In this document: piece by piece, positions 44,613 to 56,600 of the stretch
How the letters are laid out: each line of letters begins with the position of its first letter
Position numbering within the stretch: position 1 is the stretch's first letter
From: Simmondsia chinensis
Lineage: Eukaryota > Streptophyta > Magnoliopsida > Caryophyllales > Simmondsiaceae
NCBI GenBank assembly: GCA_018398585.1
Contig: JAGTTD010000013.1
Span: 6,668,492 to 6,732,491 of the forward strand
Direction: 5' to 3'
DNA: 64,000 bases
The notes under the pieces: model-generated
Database searches by the model: none
Told to the model about the DNA's origin: nothing
The model's input: the letters and a program-made list of their open reading frames with translations, nothing else
Translations under genes and position numbers: made by a program

Positions 44613-47600
44613 TTAAAACCCTAAACGAGTCCTCTCTTCCACCTTGGCTCTCAGCTCTTCTTCTGATGGAATCTTGCCACCGCCTTTTGATGTCGCCGAC
44701 CACCATGCCATTAGCTCATCCTGGGCCATGCAGATGTGTAATCATAACCAAAAAACATGTTGGAGATAGAGGAGAAAGGAGCAGGATCCAAATTAAGGAT
44801 ATTTACTGATAATTTAAATTGTTGTACAACATACATCTAGAACATTTAGCTTTAGATGCATGGAATTCTACCTGGGACTCTATTGTTAAACATCCATATC
44901 AAGGTCGCGGCTAGGAAGGATTAATACATAAATAACTAGGAATGAACGACATCTCTTTGCTTCACAGTCGAATATCCTGATTAACGGAACCTGAATCTCC
45001 ATGCTTCTCATTAAGCACAACAGTCAACGTCCGTAGCACTTTGAGGTACATTTAGCATGGATTCTTAGATCCGTGTAACTGATCCCACATGATGCCTACA
45101 CTAGAAGCGAATAGCATTAAAGGTCCAAAGTTAAGGAGGCCTTAGACGAGAATAGTATTAGAAAAGGCGATCCCTTTCAAAGTGGGAAAAGGGCTCAATA
45201 TTTCTTTTAAAATGGTAAGAAGTACAACAACGCCTTAACAAAGGCCACAAACAGCTGGGAAAGGATAAAACGAGCCTCGAAATTAAGAACTCGCACATGG
45301 GGTTGAGTAGCCTAACTGCTACATCAAACACAACAGCTCAAAAGGGGTTGATTTATATGATTATGCCTCAAATTTACGTATTTAGAAATTAAGGGTAGCC
45401 GAGGGGTCACCGATCAATTGGAGGATGTCCGATCGATTGGGTGATTTAAGTGAAAAATACCTGTTTTGGCCAAGAGAGGGCCGATCGATCGGGACTCACC
45501 GATCGATCGGGAGTCATTTTTCCGCGAGGGTTATAAATAGACCTGTTAAGGTTTTAGTTTAGGTATCCAATTTCAGAGTGAGGCCGCCATCATTAAGAGA
45601 GAGAGGTGATTTCATAATTCCTCCAATTCAGATATTCGAGTGCTACGAGAGTTCAGAGGGAGTGATCTATAATTCTCCATAGATCTCGTTGAGAGGAAGT
45701 GTGATTGTAATTCTTCCATTCAAGTTCAATAAAGATCTCCATTTCCGCCCGTGGTTTTCTCCCCTCTCGATTGTAGAGGGGTTTCTACGTAAATCATTGT
45801 GTTCTTCTTATTTGTTCTTTCTTTCACCTGTTTTGTTTACTTCTCGTTTGTGTGAGTCATATTATTTAAATCGAATCAAGTGATTAGGGTTTACGCTTCC
45901 GCATCAAGATTTCCCTAACAAATTGGTATAAAAGTATATCAGATTTGTTAAGATTTCTATCAGATTAAGCTACCATCTGTGTTTGAGTCTAGGCATTACT
46001 ACAACAAAATTGCATATTTTCCCACAGTATATCTTCACAACCATAATTCATTCAAAATGATGATATCTACATGCTAAATGTCTAGTTATAATAAGATTAG
46101 TTTCCTACCTCCAGGAAGTCCTGGTTGGAAACATATTGGCTCTCAACAAAGCATCGTGTTCCTCCAACATTCACAGAAATAGGTCGCTTCGATTTCTCCA
46201 GCGATCTCAGTCCCCATGTATCTATAACCATGAAGTAAAGAAAGTTTAAGGACTTCAAGTTGGATAATACTTGAGGAAGATTGTGAACGAAAAATATCTA
46301 CTGGGAGAAGATTTAAAAGGTAAACTTTGTACAGTATCATGAAGTTAGTTGTAATATTTTAGAAGTATCCTAGCTCAATAAGTAAATGAATGAATCAAAT
46401 GTTTTGATTTCGAAGCTCAATAAGTAAATGAGCCGAGTTTGAAAAAGGGATGTTTGGCTTATTAAAGTTCATAAGCCATTTTTCAACGACTTATTACGAG
46501 CTCGAAAAGGGATCTTTAAACTCATTACAAGTTTGTTAAAAATTCATTAATGGCTTGATATATTAGCTCGACAATGGATTGATGATTGCTCAGTAGTTAG
46601 TTCAACTTGATAGAAAGTTCAACTCGATAATGAGCTTGACTTGGCTTGATTAGACTAATGAGCCAAGTGAATTATAATATCGAGTACACTAGTATCTTAT
46701 CGAATCGAGTTCAATCAAAAGTTTGAAGGCGCAGGTCAAACTCAATCTCGTTACAGCTTATTAAGTTCGCATTCAAACAAGGAGGTCCTCGACTCAGCTT
46801 GGCTCGTTTATGCCGAATAAAACAGTGTGCAGAATTCAAGGTACTTCTAAAATATTATTTCTAACCTCCCGCACTTATACACAATTTACTCAAGATATAT
46901 TTATGAATGAGGTCCATAACATGAGAAACGCAATGATGAACTCTTAACATATACCAGTTATGCAAGCCACGTAATAGCCAGAGCCTCCGAGCCCTTCTTC
47001 CCACTTCCCAACACGCAAGCGCAGGTAATATCCATCGAGACGCGACGGCAAAACAGCGGAATTCATCCACCTGAGCTCACGTTTCAAATAGGAAATCACT
47101 TACAGAAAAGTATCAAGTAGCTTAAAATGAAATTTTTCGTTCACATTTGAACGTATCTTTGTGTATCGATATGACACGAATTAATCACAGTAACAGTAAC
47201 CCTTTTTTCCCCACAAGCATGTAAAAGAAAACAATAACAAAGAACTAAAAAGTATCACCCTGGTCCCTCCATTTTACACCAGATAATCTTTTGTTTAGCA
47301 CCATGATTGTTTATGGTAATCATTATTTCTTTTAAGAATATCTTAAGCTTCAGATTCAAGTTCATATACCAGGCCATTGACCAACTACACTGCACAGGGA
47401 CGAGGTGAATTTGTCTTTAAAGACCGAAATATAACTACTCAAGTCTTTTTTCCTACTATGCGAGGTCAGCTACATAAGCCAAGTCATAGTTTTATTTTTT
47501 CTGAACACTCAAGTTATAGTTGCAGGAGACTTCTAAAACGCTAACTTTTCATGCTTACAAATGTGAAAGTCAGATTCATGTTTCCAGCATGTATCAAACT

Positions 47601-50600
47601 CGATGGAGACATGATTCAAACAATTATGGAATCATTTTGATAAGAAGATCCTTATTAAATGATCTATTAGCTAATTATATCAACAGGTCTAAAGCATGAT
47701 TGAATTATGTGAACGTATTGGAGTCTTGATCTTATTTATTGGACTACTTAATTTTCTTAGTCATTGCTTAATATTGACTTTGTTTTGATATTTATACTTT
47801 AACAACTCAATTGATGATATTGTTGGAAAAATGATACAAGCTAACCTTTAGTTTTATAAGAGAGTTGTATCCCATATTAGAAAAATTGTGTGGGTGAATT
47901 TTCTCTTAACGGATACATTTATTTTTCGAAAAATATTTTTCAAACCCATTTTGTAATTTACCTCGCCTAATTACTACAGCCGGGTTTAAATGAAACCAAA
48001 TAATGATTGTTGGGTATTAAAATTATAGCCGCTGGAAAGTTATTGTTTCCGTTATATTGATCACCTTTATTTCAGCTTTTTACCTTTAAAAATATAAGCA
48101 TACTCACATGGATCTAACCACTACTCATGTCTCTCTCACTCTCTGAAAATGCATGGCTCTTGAAACCCAATTAAATTACCCGCTCCTCTCCCTTCCTTCA
48201 ATGACGGAAGACCCATCTCTGCCGTCGCCAGACCTTATAGAGGAACCGCTAAACAGATGGGTCGGTTTGCCGAATCTAGAATGTGTTGTGACCCGGAAAT
48301 TGTTTTGGGTCAAGCTTGAAATTTGCCCTCTGGATTCATTCTCAGTTAGCCCGGATCCGGGGGGCCTATATCGTGGGGAAGATGAGTAGTTTGGTGCATT
48401 GGAGGATTTTCTTTCAGATGAAAGGAAAACAAATCCATCGATTTCCTTCTCTCGCGCTCCTCATTCACGGTCTCTCGCTCTCGATTTTTCGTTCTCCTCA
48501 AGTTTTGGACAAAGTTCAAGGTACTCCTACCTTACAATTAACGAGTGCACGTTAAGAGTCGGATCGCGTTAATCCTGGAGGACGGCCGCGGATTATACTG
48601 TGTGCACCGGAGCAGCGGCGAAATCGTTTTTTAGGACGGTGGCATTTACCACGGCGCGATATAATCGTTTTGTAAGATCTTTCTAATTCCTCTCCCCTTC
48701 GTCATTATGATTGAATATATGTTAATTTTTAACATCTTAAAACTCGCATTTCAATTTGCTTAATTAAAGATTATTCCAATTGCTATGACCCAAATCGCCT
48801 GTTATGTGTTCGCTCAAATGTCGATAAGATGTGTCTGTTTTCAAATACTTTAAAAATTGCATACAAGGTGTTCGATAAAATTTCTGAGATAAATGTTATG
48901 TCTTGAAACAATGTAGCTTCTATGTTTGTTATGAATATGATGTATCATGAAGCTTTGGGATTTTATTATAACACTTTTCCTCACAATCTAAAAGACGATT
49001 TGTTGAATTGTTGATGAAATTTCTACTGTTCGTGTAAAATACAGTGAAGGAAGTGCTTCCTGAAGCTGATTGATGGAGTAATTAGATATTACTATGTTGC
49101 ATGAGCTGGCAGCAAGAGCAGGACCGAGAGCGAGGGAACGAGTAGTTATAAAAGTTTCTAAGTTTAAGAACGTCTAAATAGCATACTATGTGCTCTAGAT
49201 TGTCTCGGCCTCATACTCAGTTTTAGGTAACGTAGTAGAATACTAACTGAAAATAACGATCAAAGTAAAATTTCAAAACCATGAACTGTTATGAAAATTC
49301 TGATTCTGGATGCATGCTCTCTACTTTGGCATTTGGATTGAACTAGGTTTCAAATGGATTAATGTGGTTTTCAAATACATTCTAGTTGTTTATGTACTTG
49401 AGATATGTGACTTGCTGCTAATATTTGTTGTATGCTATGTTAACATGAGATAAGTTGAACTATGATTAATTTGGTGAGTTTGTGAGTCCCTCATGCTCTT
49501 TCTGTGAAATTGTTCAGATTAATTTCTTGAACTTGGTTTTTCATTGTTATCTGAAGTTCTATTTAAACAAGAATTGTTTGGTTTGAGTTATGAAGTTGTC
49601 GTACGCTTCAGCGTTCACATGTGCAGATCTAGTGGTATAAATGACCCAAGCACGTGCTCTTAATGGCCGAGGGTCAGGTTGCCAACATTTTCCTTGTCTT
49701 GATCGATTCCAAAGAGCTTGGCTCGTTTATGCTTATATGTTTTTTGGCTTGAATAATAACATTGCTAATATAAGAAAAATCTAAAATCCGTGATGACGTT
49801 GTGAAACCAGAAATGCACCTATTTAGTGAGAGTTCGTTGATAATGAGTGGGTGCTAGAGGGCTTTCTTAGGGGTTGGAAAACAAATTCCTGAATTAAAAT
49901 TAAGTTTACAGGTTTGAAGCTCCTTGCGTGATCTTTATTAAACCTTAAGATAGTGCCATTACAATTCGATTGTTTATGGTGATGTTTGAATGTGTGAATA
50001 TTGTAGCCCACCTCTTAAGTCCATACTTGATGCGAAAGAGCTATGTGAGCTAAGTGTAATACTTACTGTGAAAACCACTAGAACGTCTAAAGGGTTTAAC
50101 TCATGATTATGTGGATAAAATTCTTAGAGACATTGGTCATATGGTGCTAGTGCCACGCTGACCATGCTATACGAAAATTGAATTATGTTCTTTTTCAATT
50201 TTCTGTGTGATTGTTGTGGATAATATGTGTTTTAAGTGACCTAAGTGATATTGTAAAGGGCTAATAGGACTCGTGAGTTGTTGTGAAAATCCATGTGTTG
50301 TTTAGCGTATTAGTCTCCATGTCAACGCGTTTTATGTAATTCCCATGGCTATGTCTAAAGCAATTGTTACATGCTACCTGAAATGAAGAAAAGCATGTTG
50401 TTTCAAGTATTGAAACATTTCTCTTTCAAGCTTTAATGTGCTGCTACAAGTTGTTGTAGACTAGTATATGCTGGATTCTGCAGTATTGGAGTAATACTCG
50501 TTGTTTATGATGTGCAATTGCTGTAAGTTGTGTACATACTGTAGATTATGACTGTTAACTGCTGAATTTGTACAGTATTGAATTTGTTCTTGCTATAATA

Positions 50601-53600
50601 TTGCAACTGCTGTCTTTTGGGCAATATACAGTCACTTTAAGTTGTTTTCTTGAATTCCAACTTGTAGTTCGGAAACAATGATATGTTTGAGTATATGAGG
50701 ACTGTATGTTGTCTTCGGAGACTTATTATGCCCTTAGGATTGTTGTTTCATGTATTCCTTTCTAGTTTTTGGAAAAAGAGTAAGGTGCAGGCCACATGAT
50801 AACCTTGAGTGGTCTTGTTTGGTTATTGTCATATGTTGTGTGCTCACGTTGGCCGTTTGAATGACGTACTATATGACCATAGTGTTCAGTTGATGAGAAT
50901 GAATATTAAAGTGCTCTAATTAAATTGTTGAAGCACTAGTGAAGTACTTTGAATGAGATTTATGTTGTAGTAGACTCCGTGACGTGTTGGGTGTTTGATC
51001 TCGTTGAGAGACATTCTACTAATTACAATATGTTTCTGACACCCCGCTGAAACCTGCATGTTTTAGTTGTCCTTTTAACACTGAGTTGGCAGGTAGAAAA
51101 ATCTAACGGCCTAAGAATGCAGTGTGATGCATTCCATTGTGGGAGGCTGTAAAAGCACCCGAGAGCCTATAAGGTATGTTGTCAGGTGATAATCTTTTCT
51201 GACTATTGTGTTTCTACCGCTGTTTGCTAGTTATAGCTAGCTCATGGAAATTCGTTATGGTGGAAATATTGTTTGTCAATTGTCCAAAGTCGATGTAAAT
51301 AGCTTAATGATGCTAAGCACTTGGGCTTGAGAGCCTTGCAGGGGCTTGGGTTGCCTTAAGTTGAGTTGTAAAAGGCATCTTGTGAACTATGGTATTATAA
51401 ACCTCTTTCTCTTGATATCACCAAAAACTTGGTACAACATTGGTAAGACATGAACTACCCTTAATAGTAATATCGCATGTACGCTAAGTACGATGAGAAT
51501 GGGTATATGGTCCTTTGTGACCTAAACTAGAGATAATGCTTCACAATTGTGATGAGATGTGAAAGTGACAATTTGCGGTATGTGGTTTTCGTGCCAACTG
51601 TATATGATATACGTACTATGTGAGTACTTGGGGTGGAGATGTAATTTTACTAATATGATGTGTGCCCCACTAATGTGTTGTACTGACTCTTATTGAAGTT
51701 GGCAGGCGATGGAGCTAGTTGTTTAACAGCTCATTGCAAGTACCTCAATGTGGGGGTAAGAGCAACTCGTGATTGATGTTGGCAGTAGTCAACTCTGAAG
51801 TACCGCTCTGTTGTAATACAGTGTTGAAGTGCCTTTGTGGGGGCTTCCAGCTCCATTAGTGTCACTTCACTGTGACAGTCAAGCTGCAACTGTTGTAGCA
51901 GAGAACAAGGTTCATAATGGCAAGAGGAGACACATTCGTCTGAGGCATAAGATCGTGAAAGATCTAATTGAAAGTGGAGTGATATCACTAGACTATGTAA
52001 AGTCTGAAAAGAATTTTACGGATTCGTTGACAAAAGGCCTTTGTCGTAAAATGATTATAAAAACATCGAGGGGGAAGGGACTGAAGTCTGTATACGAATA
52101 AACTATGATGTATCCAACCTGGGCTTATCAGGTTCAATGTGAAAAGTCATAATTTCATTCAAAATATGCACTGTGTTTTATGTTGTCCCCCCCTATGGTG
52201 TGACAGTGCGGAGACGGGTCCAATGCCGTTGTTGGCGGTGTAAGCACGACTTGCACATGACGGACACTGTCTGGAGACGGGTCCAATGCCGTTGTTGGCG
52301 GTGTAAGCACGACTTGCACATGACGGACACTGTCTGGAGACGGGTCCAATGCCGTTGTTGGCGGTGTAAGCACGACTTGCACATGACGGACACTGTCTGT
52401 ATGTTACCAGGGGTAAGGTTGAGCTTTGACTCTTAATGGACCTATATACATATGTTTGGCGGTGTGCGGTAACACACACTTGATGGGATCCACCTATATA
52501 GGCATGGGAGTCTGGCCGCTCCCAATGAAGGATTAAGACTTGCCTTCTAGAGCGCCTATGAACATCCAGGACGAGCGCATAGCCAATTAAATGGGCCAAA
52601 CTGCAGGAGTTGCCGAAATCTGGAGTTCGATATGTGTCCAAGTCGAAGACTATACAACCCCTTGTGAGGTTCAAGACGAAAGTCACCTTGCAAAATGTTG
52701 GTCCTAAACTTGGGTTACACTAGGTGACGATTCAAGTCGCAAGACATCGGCACTGAAAACTGAACTCCCTTTGCCCAATCTATTCTTCTTTGTTCTCTTC
52801 CGCTTTTATCCTTTGTGGGGGATTGTTGGAAAAATGATACAAGCTAACCTTTAGTTTTATAAGAGAGTTGTATCCCATATCAGAAAAATTGTGTGGGTGA
52901 ATTTTCTCTTAACGGATATATTTATTTTTCGGAAAATATTTTTCAAACCCGTTTTGTAACTTATCTCGCCTAATTACTACAGCCGGGTTTAAATGAAACC
53001 AAATAATGATTGTTGGGTATTAAAATTATAGCCGCTGGAAAGTTATTGTTTCCGTTATATTGATCACCTTTATTTCAGCTTTTTACCTTTAAAAATATAA
53101 GCATACTCACATGGATCTAACCACTACTCATGTCTCTCTCACTCTCTGAAAATGCATGGCTCTTGAAACCCAATTAAATTACCCGCTCCTCTCCCTTCCT
53201 TCAATGACGGAAGACCCATCTCTGCCGTCGCCAGACCTTATAGAGGAACCGCTAAACAGATGGGTCAGTTTGCCGAATCTAGAATGTGTTGTGACCCGGA
53301 AATTGTTTTGGGTCAAGCTTGAAATTTGCCCTCTGGATTCATTCTCAGTTAGCCCGGATCCGGGGGGCCTATATCGTGGGGAAGATGAGTAGTTTGGTGC
53401 ATTGGAGGATTTTCTTTCAGATGAAAGGAAAACAAATCCATCGATTTCCTTCTCTCGCGCTCCTCATTCACGGTCTCTCGCTCTCGATTTTTCGTTCTCC
53501 TCAAGTTTTGGACAAAGTTCAAGGTACTCCTACCTTACAATTAAAGAGTGCACGTTAAGAGTCGGATCGCGTTAATCTTGGAGGACGGCCGCCGGTTATA

Positions 53601-56600
53601 CTGTGTGCACCGGAGCAGCGGCGAAATCGTCTTTTAGGACAGTGGCATTTACCACGGCGCGATATAATCATTTTGTAAGATCTTTCTAATTCCTCTCCCC
53701 TTCGTCATTATGATTGAATATATGTTAATTTTTAACATCTTAAACCTCGCATTTCAATTTGCTTAATTAAAGATTATTCCAATTGCTAATGACCCAGATC
53801 GCCTGTTATGTGTTCGATCAAATGTCGATAAGATGTGCCTGTTTTTAAATACTTTAAAAATTGCATAAAAGGTGTTCGATAAAATTTCTGAGATAAATGT
53901 TGTATCTTGAAACAATGTAGCTTCTACGTGTGTTATGAATATGATGTACCATGAAGCTTTGGGATTTTATTATAACACTTTTCCTCACAGATATATCGTC
54001 ACTTTTTCTTGTATATCTATGTTGGGAATAATGACTCAATCAGGCAAAACAGAAGCAAAAAAAAAAAAAGAAATCAACGAAGAAATTAACACACGAAATT
54101 TACGTGGAAAACCCTTTCTTAACTAGAGGGAAAAACCATGGGCCCAAACGCGCTCCTTATCCACTATGAAATTTAGAATTACAATTTTTAATTGAAACCC
54201 TAAACCCCATCTCACAATTCTCCATCTGAATGTGACTATTGCAAGTTAAGTCACCAACCCTCCTTAATGTGGCTATGTACAGTAAGCTACCAACCTTCCT
54301 CAATATAGTTTTTGATACAAAAACTCTCTCGATCAAACCACTTGAACATAACTTTCTTCATACTCGAATGAACCTCACTCAACATCACAAGAACCACACC
54401 AAAAAAATACTCACAATCATTCTCTCGATCTTCCCCTACTCAAGGTACCCTCAGGTACCCTTTTACAAATTTCACTCAAAGTCCACATTTTTTCCATTCT
54501 TCTTTCTTCTATCTTCTTAACCGTGAGTAACCCCATTTATAACCCAAAAATGTTAACTTCCCACTTTCCCACTAGAATAGGTGGGGGTTACCAAAATTAA
54601 AGCCAATACTTTGTTTCTTTTTCTTTTCCACCAGTTTCTTTTTCCATTTTCCTTAACTTCTATTTTCTATTTTAATTTTAAGGTATGATTATCCAACAAT
54701 CTAATATATATAGTAATATAAGTGCTCCCTCCACACTCCCAATCTTAGAAACTTCTATGACTGCCTGATCTTCGTTCCCGTTTCCGTTTCCGCTCCCTCT
54801 CCCGCTTCTGCTAACTATGAGTCAACATATGCTACTATGCTAATCCTGACTTCATTAAGCTCTAATAAAAATAAGGGATTTCTTTATGTAAAGCACCTTC
54901 TGGACATAAAGGTCCAATATAAAGATGTGTGAAAACATGTTCTCCTATAAAACACTAACAGATTGATCCATAAAAACATGATTAAATAAAACAATTAATT
55001 AGTTAAAGAAAAAAGGAAGAAAACGACACTCATTAATCATACAATGTCATCATAGATGATCACTAATAACAACTTCAAAATAAAACTTACAAATGAAAAT
55101 AGACACCTAACAAAACCCACTAAAACAAGTGCAGATTGTTTGGTTCGTATTGATTTCACAAGACAAATTGCTAATATGAGAAAACGACAAGACAAAAGGA
55201 CAATTTGAGATGATAGAAAAAAGAAAAAAAAAAAACCTATATAAGAAAGGACAAAGAGCGGAAGAGAGGAGAAGAATGGAAGTACGGTGAGAACAGAGAA
55301 ATGAGAGAGAGAGAGAGAGAGGAGTATGCTGAGAGGGACAAAGAAAAGGAAGTACTTGAGCTGTGTTCATTCGTGCTCATTACATCATCCTCCAGCCTAT
55401 TTATAGAGCCATGTGGCCGCAACAATATGCAAGAATTGAAGCAACAGGATTTACAACAAACAGAATCTTGCACTGGCTTTTCGCGCAAATTCCTACAAAT
55501 GAGCGATCCTTCCAACCGGCCTACCTAAGGATGTAATTCAGTAGGGAGCTTGATCATATGATGCTAGTAAATTACAGCTATCTTCCTAGATGTCACAGGA
55601 AGTCAGAGTGGGCGGTCGCCCAACATTCATATAGTTCTGTCATGGCGAATCTAGAAAATTTATTCACTGGAAGAAACAACGAGAATGAACAACAAATGGA
55701 AATACTCAATATATAAATTTATATAGAAATAAGTAAGATTTAAAACAAAAAAATCATAAACCAAGAAAGAATGAGTACTAGAATATGATAGTATATGAAA
55801 ATACTATAAAATTTATATGAATTAAAAAAAAAAAAAAAAAAAAAGCCATTTACAATATATTTCATAGAAAACATCCCAAAACATTTTCCATCTTAGAAAA
55901 CTTATAAAAATCACGGGGTGCAATTTTTATCTTTTACTAAACAAGTCGTTGAACATAGCATTATCCTTCAAGGGCATTCCTCAGTCTTATAGTGTTAGAT
56001 CTGCCAATGTAGCTCCGCGACTAATATTAAGGTCACCCATTTAACCACAGGTTAATAGCAACATAATACAATACAACCACATTTTCGTCATTAAAGTAAT
56101 GCATGATGTCTTATTAAGACAAGAGAGGGTAACACGTATGGAAGAAAAGAAATGTGTAGAATTTTCTTGCAAGAATGTATTCGCAACAACTTTAACAATT
56201 CTATTTTGCCGAGTATCGAGGAACATCATCTCATACAGTCAGGATTAGAAGAGCATTCTGTGCAAAGAGAAGGCACAAATAAAACCTTAAGAAACATCAT
56301 GAAAGTTCTTGTTACTTACTTGAGAACATCTGTACGTGATAAACGCAGTTTCTTTACAGCCTCGAAAACTCCTTTTGGCTCATCTGGTATCTGTTCATTG
56401 ATGGCACCCCACAAATGCGCAGCTTCGAGGACCTTGGACGTGTTACCCCAATAATTTGGACAACAAACCTTTTCTGCGATGATAGAATTAGCTCTTAGAT
56501 TTTTGGCTGAAAATCCGTTCATCTCGTGTTTCTCGGGGTTGCTGCTCGCTCTAGGATGTTTAACTCCAACGAGTTGGTTTTCGTTAACTCTACTTTCAAA

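Larger units (their letters stand above)
47821..53989 (+). mobile_element. Large LTR element, non-autonomous, with Copia RNase H remnant
   Basis: Perfect target duplication GATAT (47816-47820 and 53990-53994). LTRs of 1165 and 1166 bp differ at roughly two dozen positions (about 98% alike), so insertion is fairly recent. The 3.8-kb internal region has no gag, protease, integrase or reverse transcriptase. Its only recognisable coding part is a Copia RNase H C-terminus near 51829-52101. A purine-rich TTTGTGGGGGAT precedes the 3' LTR. No tRNA-type primer site follows the 5' LTR (ATCTAAAAGACGATTTG). Lies in intron 4 of TZP, antisense. Confidence 0.9.

Noticed and set aside
52210..52398. CRISPR-like array
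   Set aside because: The repeats are contiguous with no spacers, in a plant LTR element.
52159..52686. 175-residue minus-strand frame
   Set aside because: It is open only because a 63-bp repeat (21 codons) is tandemly triplicated; no recognisable domain.
55237..55528. Frames with Cys-rich or Ser/Leu-rich content in TZP intron 4
   Set aside because: I first considered an extra TZP exon, but the phase and PLUS3 sequence join 56320 directly to 47070; these frames come from the CT/GA repeat.
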